Shown: in pieces, positions 36,501-52,000 of the stretch | How the letters are laid out: every line of letters begins with the position of its first letter | Position numbering within the stretch: position 1 is the first letter of the stretch | Notes under the pieces: generated by a model | The model's input: only the letters and a program-made list of their open reading frames with translations | What the model was told of the DNA's origin: nothing | Databases searched by the model: none | NCBI GenBank assembly: GCA_028622995.1 | Contig: JAJQJQ010000101.1 | Coordinates: 1 to 64,000, forward strand | Reading direction: 5' to 3' | DNA length: 64,000 nucleotides | Source of the DNA: Panagrolaimus kolymaensis | Lineage: Eukaryota > Nematoda > Chromadorea > Rhabditida > Panagrolaimidae | Program-made: the position numbers and the translations under genes

Positions 36501-38390
36501 GCGACGGTAGAGCGTATCAAATGTCACCAACCCATCCACCACAATGCAGCAGCAGCCTTTTGCGCGCGATTTGCATCATGTTCGACATCTTTTTTTAATG
36601 CACACAAAACAACATATTGCTCTTTTTCTCATACACATATACCGCTCGCTTATAAAAAAAATAATACAAATAAACAAATATGTATAAATTGATTTTAAGC
36701 TTTTCAAAAATTAGTAATAATATTGCGCACAGGATTACTTGTTTATTTTTTGCTTTTATAGTTTCAATCGAAAAAAATTCGAAATGAGACGATATATTTT
36801 ATTTTTTCATGAAGGCCAAATTGCATTTCGGAAGAAAACAATAAAGTTGTCGTTCGTGCAATTGCCGGAAAAAGCAGCTTCAACAAAAACAAAATTCACG
36901 AAAGTTTTGTTTTTACTTACTGCAAAAAATGACGAGCGTGTTTTTTTATTTTCCTATTTTCCGCAAATTGACTGCCAAATGAAGTGTTGGTCTTCTCGCA
37001 AATGCTTTTCTAAAAATACTGTAGTTTTCTCAATTTGGAAGCAGCAGCTTTCATATCTCATGGGAGCGCTTCAATCAAGCGACACAAAAAAAAGTAAAAA
37101 ATAGAGAAAAGAAAATAATTTGGCACCGCTACCGTAAAAAAAGGATAGACATAGGCATGCATTCTATCTAAAGGATTGAAAACTGGCGCCGCCATCTTTC
37201 TTTTTTTCTATTTAAAAAAGCTCTAATTTTCTTTCATTCAGTCAATGAAAAGAAGAAGAAAATCGGACCCTCACGAAAAAAATGAACAGTGAATACAGTC
37301 GATTATTTAAAACTGCATTTAATTTAAAAAAGACAGAGAAAAACAATTTAAAATAAAAATTTATTTTTATATTTTTAGGTAACTCAATTAAAAATCGATC
37401 ACAATCCATTTGCAAAAGGTTTTCGAGATACTGGTGCAGGTAAGAACAAAATTAATTTTTCAATTCATTATTTCAAAACCAATTGAATTTAAGCTTTAAC
37501 AGGAAAGCGAGAAAAGAAGAGACATTTATCAGGTGCATGTTATACGGGTTTATCATCATCAAGTCATTTTGGAAGATTATCCGATTCTCAGCAAGGTTCC
37601 TCGCTTGATGGCGGAAGTCGAGCTGGTAGCGCCAATGATGGATATCGAAATGGTGGAGTTCAAGATTCAGATAGCGATGATGAAGATGGCCCACCACTTG
37701 CAAAAAGGCCTAAAAGTCAAGGGTCCTCATCCGCGAATACTTCATCCGGTCAAGATTTTGACACTCCTCCACCCAATAATGGAAAGATCAAAGATGACAA
37801 TAAAAAGGATGTTGTTGCTGGCCATAATGTTCAGGTAAAAAAATTTTTTTCTTAAATCCAATTTCAAAAAACAACTTCTCTATTTTTTGTAGGACATTAA
37901 ATCAGCAGCACATTTTGCGGCAATTAAGAATGGAATGAATGGCAATGGTAATGGACTAATAAATCCATTAGAAAGGCATCGAATGAATTTAGCCGCTATG
38001 AGAGGAGTAATGGATGGAGGAGGACCTCCACAAAATGGTGGATTACAATTACCTCCAGGAATGCCATTTCCATTTCCACCACCATTTAATGCACCTCCAT
38101 TTATGCCATATTATTCATGCCCAAATCCTGGCGGTCCTCCTCATGGAATGCCCACAAATCCAGCTGAATTATTTGCAATGCAATCAATAATGCAACAACA
38201 ACTTTTTCGAATGGCAGCCGCTCAAAATGCTGCAGCTGTTTCAAATGCAACTTCGATACAGAACTCGGCTTCACCAAGAATTGTAAATAATGCTAAAACC
38301 CCATCAGAAGCTACAACTCCAACTTCAGTGAAAAAAAGTCCCATATCATCTAAAAAGGGAGGATTTGATGTCACTGATTTATTAAGCTAA
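30530..38390 (+). CDS. tbx-2: T-box transcription factor, TBX2/3 class
   Basis: The exons 30530-30987, 32763-33030, 36130-36270, 37379-37439, 37503-37834 and 37893-38390 join in frame to give 585 residues. The T-box runs from about 129 to 316: [20 protein letters not shown] at its start, then [30 protein letters not shown] joined to [24 protein letters not shown], and [13 protein letters not shown] at its end. The last block is diagnostic of the TBX2/3 branch, usually transcriptional repressors that bind T-half sites. The flanks are Ala/His-rich before and Pro/Met/Gln-rich after. The donor at 33031 (GTGAGT) restores the conserved T-box junction; reading through it would add foreign residues and a stop. 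The ATG at 30530 has a good context, but the frame stays open upstream to about 30231, so the true start may lie in an earlier exon. The large introns at 30988-32762 and 33031-36129 are typical of a regulated developmental gene. Confidence 0.92.
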
Positions 38391-40012
38391 AATTATCCAA
38401 AAAAAATTCTTTTTTCCTCTTCTTTGTTGCAACCTTCCTTATTTTTGCGTGCTTCATTTTTGTCACAAAAAATTAAACTAAACTATTCAAAATCCCATTC
38501 TTACAAAAATTAATTTCAAATCTTTGAATATAGTCTTCTTCTGCTTCAAATTTCTTTTATTTTTCACTTTTTCACGGGTAAAACTGTGTTTAACCAGTAG
38601 TCTTGATTCTCAATTAATGTTCCTTCCATTTTTTCTTGTAAAAATTAAAAACAAATTCGAAAATGTCGTTTAAATTCCATTTTATTTTGTATCTCAAATT
38701 CCCCTTTTTTATTAGTAAAAAACACAAAAAATTATTATATGTATTTTTTATTTTATTTCAACAACAAAGCTTCAATTGAACAAGCGGCTTTGTCTTTTTT
38801 ACATTAAAAAAAAATAGGCAGATGCTTTTTTTATTTTATTATTTATTGTTTATGTTATTATTATATTTTTATTATTTTATTTGAGTTGACGTTCGTATTT
38901 TTTGAAATGAGATTTGAGTCTCTCTTTCAACAAAAAAGCCAAACCAAAAAAAGAAGCTTTATTAGTACATCCATCCATCCTTCATCGAGCTCTCCTCTCG
39001 TCTCTTTAGTCCATGGTGGTTTTATTTTTTTAATATTTGTTTAAAGCTTTTTTTTATAAACGAAAAATAGTTAAAGACCAGAAAAAATTTTAATTCGGTT
39101 TTTTTAGTTTTATTTTTTGAGAAAAATTTTTTGTTTTTGTTTTTTTATTGTCGCATTGATTTATTTTTAGATATTTTTTATTCTATTTTTTATTGTACAA
39201 AACTTTGACAAACTGTTGTTACTCGTTTTTTAATTTTTACAAATTAAACGAGCGACGACAAATTTTTATTTTTTAAGTTTCAATTAATTTTTTTTGCTGT
39301 TATATCATTCCATCGGTTGTTGTTTTACACTTGTGACTTTCAAAAAGGCAAAAAAAAAAAACGAAGAAAGAAATAAAACATTGCATTTTTTATGAAATTC
39401 GGAAGAAACGCAGACAGTTAAAAAAACACAAAAATAAAAATTTTTATGAAGTAAAAAAAAGTTTTTTTAAGTGAGCGCGAATCTGATGAAAATTAGAGAA
39501 ATTGAAACACATTTAGTCGCGGTGCCTATCGTAAAATTCATAAATTTTGACGCCGTTTTTTGTTAACTATCTTCTTTTCAAGTTAATTTTTCTTTAACAA
39601 CGATGTTCATAAAAATGAGAGCCGAAGTTTCTTTTCACCTAAAGTCGTCAAAATTCGCGCAATGGTGTACGAAGCCTAAAAAAAGGTTTTTATTGAGCAC
39701 TAAAAAAGCGGCGTCGTCGCATGTGTTACTGCTACTCCAAGTTTATGGAGATCAAAAAAAGAAATAAGGCATGAAAATGGTTTGAAAAAAAAAATACGGG
39801 GCTATGTTCAACAAAAATTAAAGCGTTTCTAATAGTAAAAAAGTTTATGTAAAAATTTAAGCAAAAATAAATAGCACACAAATATAATAAAAATTATGCA
39901 AATTTGCAAGCATAAAATCAAAATAAATAAATTAAACCCCAATCTGATAGATACATTTCTTGACTAAAATTTTAAAGCGAAAACAATATTATAATTTATA
40001 AAAAGATGAAAT
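38391..40012. other. Convergent intergenic region of tbx-2 and sax-2
   Basis: This 1.6-kb AT-rich stretch holds both 3' untranslated regions and probable polyadenylation sites. No coding segment is visible. Confidence 0.5.
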
Positions 40013-43000
40013 TCATGAATTAGTAATTGTTGTTGGAACAGAAAATGAAGATTCATTGACGCTTGAAACTCGAGATGATCGAACAGAAGCAGTGGCATCA
40101 GAAACCAAACTTCGAACTAATGCAGCAAATTGCATGCTGACTTCTTTCAATTGCGTGCAACTGTGTTCGAGGGTTTGTGGAGAACCAACTAAGGCCCAAG
40201 TTCTTAAAGTATGGCTTCGGCAAAATTGCAATAATAAAACATCAACATCCATATGATCACAACATCCAAATTCAGATCCATATTGACTTCTGAAATATTT
40301 TTTTGTTTTAATTTTTTTAGGTCAATTGCATACTTTTTTCTTATTTTATTTTTTTAATACTGTTGTTCTTTTTTTTTATTTGGGAGTGAGTTTACGATTG
40401 TTTAATCTTCTTTCTTTTTTTCCCCTTCCGTCGCCAAAGTTCATCAAAACACTCATATAAAAAATCAGTCCTGTCTTTGACAAATTACCTTTTTTATATA
40501 GTCATCGTTTTGAATCTCAAAAAAGCGTGCAACAATAAAAAATATATCCCAAGCAATTTAACCAGATTATATCTCTCTCAATCAACAGGTTGTAAATCTA
40601 CTTTCCATTGCCGTATTTTTTTGTTTGTTTGAATGGGACAACAATAGTCAAAGTCAATTGGTTGTGTGTATGAAAACTCTCACTACTGCGCAACCAACCT
40701 TTTTTAAGGCTCTTTTCCAACGATTACTGTCGCAGCAGCGGCGGTAGCAGAAAAGGCCGAAATAAAAAAGCAATGCACATGAAAATGAATGACTTAATTT
40801 AGAGACATTGCCAGGGAACAGCCTATTAATTTCATTGCGCGCCTACTTGCTTGCTTTTTTTCAAGAAATAAATAAAAAAATGACTGAAGAAAAGTTCAAA
40901 GAAATGAAAGAGTGAAAAAAGGGGAATAAATATGACATAGAGAAATATGATCGTAATCTTTTTTTATTTAAAGCTATGACGACTTCCAAATGTGCACAGC
41001 CGGTTTCAATTGCAAAAATAATTTTTTGAGTTCAACTATGAAATTTCTCCTTAACGTCTGCTTTTTTTTATTTTGAGGACTTCGCAAATGGAAATTATTT
41101 TTTGTTCCAAAATATTCTCTCTATTTTTCATTTTTTTCTTAAAAAATATTTGAAAAAATAAATGCGTTAAAGAAAACGATTTAACAATGAAAAAAGAAGC
41201 AAAAAATTAAATGCCGTGATGGAGCGTGTGTGCGCGCTTTCTCAAGAGTAACGACAACGACTTAACTTAAGTTTTTAAGCCAGCGAGTTTGCATCTGTAT
41301 AAGGAGATCAAATTACACATAAAACCCTGTCAAAACAAGCGATATATTCATCGCGCTTCTCAATGTTGTCCTCTTTTGTTTCTCTAGCACTTGTCATGTT
41401 TACTCGTCAATAGATTAAGGTTTGGGGTTTTTTTTGATCGAGTTTCAAGTTGCTTCAGCCAAAGACAACACTTTCCACTTTAGGGGTGCAGTAGTTTGAA
41501 TTAGAAAGCAAGAACAAAATTAAGCAAATTTTTTGAATGTTTATATGTACAAGGATAGGAAGCAACAGGAGCGCAGCAATAAAATGCTTAGAATCTTTGT
41601 TTTAAAGTGGTAATTGAGTTATTTGCGTAAGCACTCCTCTTTCAACAACAAAAAAGTCATCAATCTCGCCAGCACCTTATCAAATTAGCACACAAGCTTG
41701 CGCTTGACCGATCGACCATTTTTATTTTCTCAAATATTTTTATCATAGAAAATTTTTACGAGTTTTTTTAGAGCTGCTACCTAATTTTTGAGAAGAAAAG
41801 CTGATAACGCAACCATGCTTCCTTCCTTCTTCTAAAAGGTGCATAAATTGACAGCAACAATGAATAAACAAAAAACAAGTAGGAATTTTTTAAAGGGAAA
41901 AGTTAAAATTATTTTATAAATATTAACATACCTTAATTGACGAAGAGCAATTACTGCATTTTTGTATTGCTTATTCGCCATATGAAGGACGAGAGTATCA
42001 AAATGTTGATCATTTCTTGGAATGATATTTAAAGAATTTGTGGAAACTCGAGAATCTGAAGATGGCATTTCAGACATACAAGCTAAGAGATCTCGTTGTA
42101 AACATAAAACTGCAGGAGATAAATCGTATTCCTAAAAGATAAAAAAGATTTAAGTTTTATGCAAATTTTTATTTTGTTTTTACCTGAGCATTTGGTGATG
42201 ATTGAATGGCTTTAATCATATCATGCAATTTTTCAAGCATTTGAAGTAATTGGAAAAAAAGTTTATGTAAACATTTGCTTAATTCAATTTCTTGATTACT
42301 TCCATTATTGAATGAACTTGTGCTTGTTGATCCTCCAATTTTTAAGAGTTTTAACGATGAATTCATTGCATTCAATGCCTGAAAAGAAAGGTTCATGGCG
42401 GTGAAAATTATTTTACAATAACCATCCCATAGATCATAAAAAAATGGATGGATCATTTTCAGTCTTTTTAAAAAAAGGTTATGCCTATTTTCTTTGTTCT
42501 TTTTTATTTCATGTGTCTCTTCCGCTGCTGTGTTTGTCGTTACCGGGCATCACTATCGTAGCGCCACTTTTTCTGTCATATTTGACAATGGTTTTGACAA
42601 GATATATGCCTTTCCTTTTTTTCAAAAATTACTTATAATTGCTTAGAAGAAAAAATAATAATAATCTAAGTTGGCGACAACAGTAGCGCCCGATAACGAC
42701 ACTAAAAAAGCCGCAAAATTTTTCGCAAAAAAAAAATAAAGAGAGATTCCATAATCGCTTGTTTGACAGTATCCGGAAGAGTCTACTACTAACTACTTCT
42801 CCTGATGACAGATGTGACAGGTGAAAAGGAAAAAGAAAGAAATAACTTGCAATTGTTGTTAACCAACAAAACAAAAGTATATGAGGGGAAAATACTTACT
42901 CGAATGCATTGTTCTCGACGTTCAATAAAAGTTTCATAATGTCCGCCAAGTTCATAAAGTTTGAATTTTTCAATTTGAAGCAAATTTATTGAACGCAACT

Positions 43001-46000
43001 AAAAATACAGAGTTTAACATCGATCTTGAAATTTTAAATAAACTTACAAATTGTGCAGTGATAAATAAAAATGGACAATCTGCAACTTTAATTAATACAT
43101 CTAAAGCATGAGTAAAATATCCAGAAACATCACGATGCTGATTATTGGGTGATGGGGCTAACACCGGAGATGCAGTAGCTAATGAACTTGTCATAATTAA
43201 ACTTGCATCTCTCAACAATCCAGTCATTTTTACACAACATTCCTAAACACAGAATTTTTGATTAAATTCAAAAAAAAAGTTTTTTTAAACGTACTCTAAA
43301 AAGTTGTGAAAAGAAAAGAATGCAATGAGCAGTCATTTCTCCATCTTGATCATTATCAACTTCATTTACAAGTGAAAGCCAAACTTGTTCAACTTGGCCC
43401 GAACTATGATGATTACATTCCAAATAAATTGGAGCTTTTCTTAATCCATATTCACAAGTATTTTGAATTGAATATTCTGAACGACATTGAATGGATGAAG
43501 CTGTATCGATGTTTGTCGAAAGTGGATCTTCACCAACTGGGCATGTAATGGAAGCGGTATCATCCATTGATGAAGCTCCTCGCTGGCTTTTTTGACTTTT
43601 AAATTCATCCAATTCTTCAAGCTCATCATCGTCGTCTTCATCCTCCAAATCATCATCATCCTCTTCGCTATTGGGACACGAGGGACAACTATCATCGCTG
43701 TGCTTTTCAGATTGAACCGGAGTTCGATCAGAAGAAATATCATTGGATTCACTTGCGCCACTGAGAGGTCGACGCTGTCGCTGCTTTTTCAATGTTGAAC
43801 GACCATCACTGTTTCGTTGGCCTCGTCGAGCAACACCCGAATGAATTTGCATATCCAAATCTCCTCGATCTGTAATTTCATCGATGTCATCTTCTTCTTC
43901 ATCATCTTCACCTTCTCCAGGATTAATAAAATCATCGCCAAGAATATCATCTCCATCTTCAACATCTCTCGAATTTCTTATACTTCGATGAGGTCGAATT
44001 GTTGATAACCAATTAAATCCAGATTCCGTGGATTCACTAACTGAATCATGTTCATTTTCCAAGAAATCAAATTCTTTAAAAACTCTTGGAAATGAATCTG
44101 TTCCAATAGAAGGTTCATTTCCAGCTGCAGCCAAACTTGACCCTGACATTGCTTCTAAATCATCTAAATGTGAAATACGTTCACTTGAGCTATATGCCGA
44201 ATTGCTTGTGGCGCCTTGCAAAGTACCACCGCCATTATTAATATTATTGACCCCAGTTGCATTAGCGCCCAATCCTTCGTGGTAGAGATCGCTTGTGGAT
44301 TGTGAAAATATAAACTAAAAAAGGAAAAAGGTCACAAGATGTTATTTTATGGAAAAAAATAAGAAAAAACAAACCGATGCGCTCTTTGGAATACCCACTT
44401 GCATGCCAGAAGCGGTTAATAAACCAATAAGGCGTTCACGAACTTTGGACTGCAAAGAAAAAAACATTTTTAGCTTAAAACTTTTAATTTAATTATTAAA
44501 TTACCTGAACCGTTGTAGTTTGCCTTCGTAAACTATCAACATTTCCAGCACCAGGTGATGGACCACTTGAAGATCCGGTGTTTCCTGAATGATTGGAAAT
44601 TCCTGTGCCAGTGTTTGCAGCACTTTTTCTTGGAGTTGGTGGACTAACTGTATGACTCACAGCGTTAACAACTCCACCATTTGATATAGTATTATTTTCT
44701 CCACTTCCAACATAAAGTTCAAATTTGGGTTTGCGTTTATCTGATCCAAGCTGCAATAAAAAAAGTATATATTTGTTATTAAATTTTTATTTTGTAAAAA
44801 AAATAACATTTGTTTTTTTTTTTAATTAGTAATGTATTTCTTATTTTTTTCATTCCTTTGCTATTTGATTCGAACAACAAAAGGCTAACATCATTTTACT
44901 ACATTTACATTTGCCTTTTTTATAAAGCGTTTTGGAATCAAATTTCAAACGAAAAAATAAAAACGTTTTTCGGCATTTAAAAAAAGCAACTAAAGAGGAA
45001 GCAAATTGCTGCGCGGCACTTGTCTTTATTTTTATTTTTTTTATTGAACTTGTATTTCTTTTTGTCTAGCATGGCAGCTGCCTTAAAAACAAAATTATGT
45101 CACTTTTTTACATGAACATATTTTATCTATTAATCGAAATCCATCGAGTGGAAAATTTGTTTGCATTTAATCCGTTAAATAGTAAGAAAGAAAGGTGCTG
45201 CGTGAACACATCCGCCGATTTCGGCACTTTTTCTTTTATTATTTTTTTAACTGTGGTTTCTTAATCGGAATACACAGACAAAGTAGATTCCGCTATGAGC
45301 AAAAAAAAAGTGTGTAAAAACAGCAGGAAATTTGACACTGTCGAAAAAAAAGTCAAAGAGGAGGAAAGGTAAGAAGAAAGGAAGCCTTTGGGGACATATC
45401 CGCGCAAAGCAGTTACTTTTCGGATTAATTTTTTTTCTTTCTACACTTTTTTTTTGCATTTTTCCTGTCTTGTTTTGTCGCATCCGATTTAGTTACAAAG
45501 CGTGTGAGTAAAAACACATTGTGATCATTAAGTGTTGTTTGCCTTTGAACTACTCTTATATTTTTTTTAAAATAAAAGTCAGGGGCTGTTTTAAAAAAAC
45601 ATGGTTTAATTTTCTTTTCTTTTTTGAATTAAAAAAAACACCATAAGTTGGTTGTTGTTGGTGCTGAAATGCAATAAATACGAAACATGGTGCGAAATAT
45701 CGCAACGATTGACGACAATCGAAAAAATAAATGAAATGTGACAGATGGCATGCTTCTTTCTTTGCATTTTTCTTATCAGATTCATGTCGTCTCTCATTTT
45801 TTTTCAAAATGTTTTTTTAAATAAAAAAATAATGAGACGCATTTACCTAATTTTTTTGGATGACTACTTTTAATTTTTGATTGAAAAAATTGAGGGATAA
45901 ATAAATAAAAAACACAATAAAAAACAAACCTCAGTTGGAACAACTTGTGTAACACTAATGGAATTCCATTGATCAACAACAATTTTAACAATTCGAGCAG

Positions 46001-49000
46001 CCTCTTTCCAATTTAAACTGTTTATATGCTTGCTTACTATTCTTATCATCTAAAAAACATATATACTTGTCATCACATTTTGCAATTTTGTAATTATATG
46101 CTTAAATTTTATTTTTTTTAAGAACTAAGATTATCGCACAATTTTTTTTGAAGAGTGAATGCAAGAAAGTAAAATTGATTTGACACCAAAAAAGTTGACG
46201 ATAATCGTCTGGCATTTAACTTTTTTTTTAAATACTCAAAAAATGGTTTAAATTGCATCTTTTTTCTTTAAAAAAAATCACTGAAGAGTTCAAAATGTTT
46301 ATTTGAAATGTCAGGGAAATTAAATTTAATTGTTGCAAAAGCAATTTTGAGGAATACTTCAAACCAAAAAAAATGACTGTCATTATTATTACCTGTGCAT
46401 TGACTGGAACTGGAGAAGCTTCAGAAAAATCTCCATGGGAAATGATTAAATAAATGATATGAAGCAAATACATATGCGTGGTTGTCGGACATCGTTCAAG
46501 CATCTTAAAAAAATTTGATTACTGTAACATATTTATTTTTTAATGACTATTTTGAACTTTTAATTTATTATATTTGTTTTATATCAATAATTTTTTTATC
46601 GCTATCAGTTAGTTTAACATCATCGTAAAAACTCATTAAAAACAACTATAACTATGACCATGCATGCTATCAATTAGGGTCGATAAAAAATTATTTTTTA
46701 CATGCTCATGTATAGGTTTACAATGGCATCGTAAAAACTTCCGTTTCCCCATCCTCTATCACTGTGAAATTGCAAATTGGATTTTGGAATGTTTGATTGC
46801 TCTTCTAACTTTTTTTACACTCTTACAGTAACAACATCTTCGAGATTGGAGTCGAAAGAAAAAAACAAGAAAGTCAATAAAAACTCCCGAGAAAAATAGA
46901 TAGGAGCAATGAGAATATATATGGCAATAAAAAAGCATCAATCAGCATTTTTTTTATTTTTTGAATGCCAAAACAATTGCATCCTCATCTTCTTTGCGTT
47001 TCTCGAAGAAAAAAAAATATGCGACGACGACATGTGGTTGTTGTGAATTTTATGATGACAATTTTTTTGAGGAATCATTTCAAATTTCTTTGCAATTACC
47101 GAAAAAAAGAAAAAAGAAAGGAAATAGCGCTGCTGGAATAAAATAAAAAAATGGATAAAAATAGTGAATGAATGAATCTCTCCATTCTACAGTATTAAAA
47201 AAGTAGTAATAAAAAAGCATTGCAATGATTTTCTTCAAAAAGGAAGAATTAAAAATGCTTTTGAAGTGCTGCCATCGCTTCTTTTTAAACGTCAGGGTTT
47301 GAGTTATTTTTTTATGACGAATAATGAATAAATAAAAAAGTCAAACCTCTGAAAGAAAAACTACGAGTTGAACTGAATTTGGCTTTTCTGCATCTATGAG
47401 ATAATTAACCACGCATTTGGTCCATTGGAATCGATCACGAGGGAATGTACGATCGTGGTATTGAATCATCATCTAAAGCTTTCTTTGTTGTGATGAGTTG
47501 CCTTTTTGAAATCAAAACTTACAGCAGAAAGATAACTTAAAGGATGATCTTGAATGGTTAAAGCTGGGACATCCTTAACAGCTTCAGGCAAATGATCCAC
47601 GCAGTATTTAGAAATTGCTTCAGCTGCATTAACACATAATGGAGTCATGTTATCAAACCCATTAATTAGATAAGGTAATATTGCAGTTACAATGAGAGCA
47701 AAGCTATTGGGAGAATCCACAACAGGTTCATGAAGGAGAGAAGTGCATTTTACAAGAAGTGAAACAGCAGTTTCATAACCAGAAGTGAAAATTACGCCTT
47801 TACACGCGAGGCCGATAATGCCATTAAATCCACACCAATCAAGTTCTTTAATAGTTTTATGAAGTCTTTGCAAACAACATTCTCGATCAGGGCCGGCAGC
47901 TTCAAGAAGCTAAAAAACAAAGTTGAAATGAAAGAAGTTTTTGATTTAGCTTACTTTATCCATTAAATTCAATGCTAAAAGATATTCATTATCAATATGT
48001 GATTCAAGCATAGCCACAGCAATGGACATTAGTTGTACGAAAGCATTAATACTATCTTCATTCGTTAAAGAAGTATCAACTTTAAGTGTTGCAGCACTTT
48101 TGGATCGATTTAATGGCGTTGAAGCAACCATTGAAGAAGGCATTTCATTTTCAATCAACATTGAATGTCGAGCATCTTAAGATAAAATTTATAAGTAAAC
48201 AAATTTTGATTTTATTTAAATAAATATATACCCTTTTTGTGCGTTGCCGAATGTGAAGGTGAAATGCCACTGCTGATAGTTGGCGAAGTTTTCAAAGGTG
48301 ATGCCGCATTTGAAATGCTACTACCTGGAGTTGCAGTTGGTGGCATTTGAGCGCCGTTATTTTGGTGCTGTTGATGTTGTTGATTAGAAAGTAAAGCAGG
48401 TGTATAACTTATTGAACGATTATGACCTGCTGGAGATGAGGGTGATTGGAGTAAGGAACGTGCGGATTCTTCTAATGTAACCCTAACATAAGGGACTAAA
48501 GATTGAAGACATAACATCATATGAGTTATATATCCTTGAGTGTCTTCATTATGATCTCCAACGAGTTCAGCTAAACGTGAAAGCATACGACCAATCCATG
48601 GAGTTGGATTTTGACATAATGCTGATGCAATTTGGAATGATCGACCTGAAACGATTTTTAAATTTCCCTTTTGTTTAATTTTATAATTACCTGCTAAATG
48701 TCTATTGTTAATTTGAAGTGCGCAAGAAATAGATATATCCGTCCACTTGAAATTTATATTATAAACACAACCATTGAGATATTGTGCAAGGTGATAAACA
48801 AAGCATGAAAGTTGTTCTGAACTTTCTATCTTCCATCCTCGAGGTCCAACATCTTCATTAGCCCAAAGGGGTTTATCCATTCTAATATTACACTTTTAAT
48901 ATATTTTTTTGCCAAATTTAGAAACATACTTTTCAGACAAACAAAAAACAAGGGCTTGAAGCAACTCTGTCGAACTATTAAAAACTGATTTGGAATGTAA

Positions 49001-52000
49001 TAACATTTGACGATATTCAACATGTAAAGCTGCTGTAAAGGATGGTGTTTCGGTTTTCTGTGATAATGTTGATTCTGTGCCATTACTATAAAATATGCTA
49101 ACATCATCATTTGTACCAGAAAACTTTTCAATTATTTCGCTTCTTTCCATTTCAATCTAAAACAACAAACAATTGACTTTTCAAAGTTTGTTTTATATAA
49201 AAAAAATGTTTACTTACAATATTATTTTGCAATAAATTAGCTACAACACCCGTATTTGTTCCAGGAGCAGCATATAACAAAGCAATATTAATCAAAGCTT
49301 TACGAGCATGTCGACAAACCAATGGTCGAACTCCATCTAAACAAAGAACGCAAGAGTGAACAATTGTTGTAAGATGATTATTCCAATCAACAGAAAAATC
49401 TTCATCAGCTCCTATTAAATCGCAAAGTAAAAATAAAGCTAAATTGCTTTTAGTGAAATGAACGATAGGTTGATTGGGAATTATAAAAAGTGGACGCAAA
49501 TCTGCATAAAATCCACCATAAGCAGGCATTGGAAGTTCTTTGGGCAAATTTCCATTTGATTGATTTAAGGGTTCTTGTGCAAGGTCTTGATTGGGAGACA
49601 TTTGATTTTCTTCATTTTCATCATCAATTGAATCCGTTTCATCTTTGGCATCATCTGTAGGCAATGGTTCTTCTTCTCCGTGAGCTGGTTGCCATCGATA
49701 ATATGGAGCAATTTCTAGTTTAACTAAATTCATTTTAAATTGTTCCGTCATATTTGTAAGTTGATTTACAAGGATTGCAATAAATCGTTCTCCACAAGCA
49801 TTGAGTAAATGGCGAGAAATTCTTTTAGCCTAAATAAACATAGTTTTAGATAGCTCTGGTAAACTCTGACTTACCAAAACAATGACATGTTCTGGTGATA
49901 AAGAAATTGTAACAAATAAATATTGGACCACAACATTCAAATTTGATGGATATTTTGTTACTAATGTCTTCCATAATCGCCCTACGCTATTTTGATGTTC
50001 TGATGGCAACACAGCGGTAATGTATAACAAATTATTCAAAATAAGATTAGTTGCTTCTTCATTACCATAACCTCTTTCTCTTGCAACTCCAGTTTCATCT
50101 TCCAATGAAAGTATCTCACAATTTGAATCAATCAATTCAATATTTTCCATCCAATAAAGTAATGTATTTAAAATGGAAGTTTGAATATGGAGAGAAACAC
50201 CTTCTTTAAAATGTGTCAAACGTGAAAATAATTCTGATATTATTTCCATAGTTAAAGATGGATATTGTTGAGCTAACTGATGGCAAATAAAAAATTGAGA
50301 AGTTGGAAATAAACGAACACCAGGAGCTCGTTTGGATCGAAGTGTTACAGAAAAGGTTTCACCTTTAAAGGATTCATCTGATAAAATACTGGCGCTTGTT
50401 TGCAAAGTGGTGGATAAATTAACAGAAGTTGTGTCATCAAGAAATTGACGACGAAGGATTTGAATTAACCATGCTGTAGATTGTCGAATGTTATCATCAT
50501 TGTCGCCCGCATAAACTTGGCATAAAACTAACATTGAGACTAGTTCACATGGAAATTCTCTGAATTCATTATTATACTTTATAAGATATTTGTGAGAATA
50601 GTTATTTACCTTTTAGAAAATAACATAACCAAAGATTTGAAATATCTTTTTGCAAAATTCGCCGATGTTTGATAACACATATTTATGACAAATTCAAATA
50701 AATTATTATGTTGATCATTTAAGTGAAGCACAGTGGAAAGCATATCTTCACAAATATTTTGTACCTAAAAATCATTTTTCCTTTCTTTAAAAATAAGAAC
50801 AACAAAAGAAAAATGCTAATAGCCTAGCCGCAAACCAACCGTTTGACTGGAAGACATAAAAATCATATTGATCCATGTCGGTAAAATTTCTTTGAAATTT
50901 ATTGAAGACAAATATGATTCAGTTGCAGGTCCACAACAAAGCATGGAACATAAAGCATGAATTGCTTTTAACTCAACGTAAGTACCTATGTCTCGGATAT
51001 GTCTAAAAATAGTTTAAAAATTAAATGGTCAAATTTGGAAATTGAATTCTCACTTTCGATTTGGTTGTGCGATAGCTCCACCACACCATGAAAGGAACAA
51101 ACCCATGAGATCCACCTTCTTATCAGGCGGAAGAAGGTATTTTCGTTTTTCCACTAAATTTTTAAAATATGCTTAAAACGTGTTTTAAAAAAGTGGTAAG
51201 CTTACGTGGAATACTATTAACCATGATTGTAATAGTTTTAGCAAAATGTAATCTCAAACTTGTAATTGTACCAATTTCACGATCAGAATCTGATTCTATA
51301 TTTGCTCGAATCCCAAAAATTAAATCTAATAACACTGTTGATAATTGCCCTGTTTGAACATCAACTAAGTTGCTGGCACTCAGAAGTCCACGGAACATTG
51401 ATACTTCTATGACTCGAATAACCTGAAGGCGCAATAAGTCTCTTCGTTTTCGACGCCGAACATTGCTTTCATTTTTTCTTTCTTGTGCTTCTCTTAAAAT
51501 ACCTTTTGAAGCAAGTTCTTCCAAAAGCATACTAAAAAATAGCTCTATAAATATTTTCCTATCTTTGTTAATAAATTTACTCAAAGCATCGAGGATTAGT
51601 GGATCCAATTCCAAGGACAACATTATCACGCATATCTCGAGTTTGTTCCCAACGAAGCATGGTTGAAACTTTTTGGAATAAATGAATGCAATTAATTTGA
51701 GATGGAATTCGTTGACCTCGGAATGAACTTGTCATACTTCTTACTGAATCGATACTATCCAAGCTAAATAATATATATATAATTTTGTTACAGCCTTTTA
51801 AAAATGTATTTGCTTACTTTCCATTTGGTGAAAAACTACGAGCAAGAACGCTGCTATGTTGAGAAGGGGGTTGGGTAAGCGCGCAAGACATAACCAAATA
51901 TTTTTGCCAAAGTGATAAATAACTTCCTTGATCCAAAGCTTCCCCACAAAGGGTCGAAGCAGTAGCTTTGCTTCGGCTGCTTCTAAGTAAAGAAGCTCGA

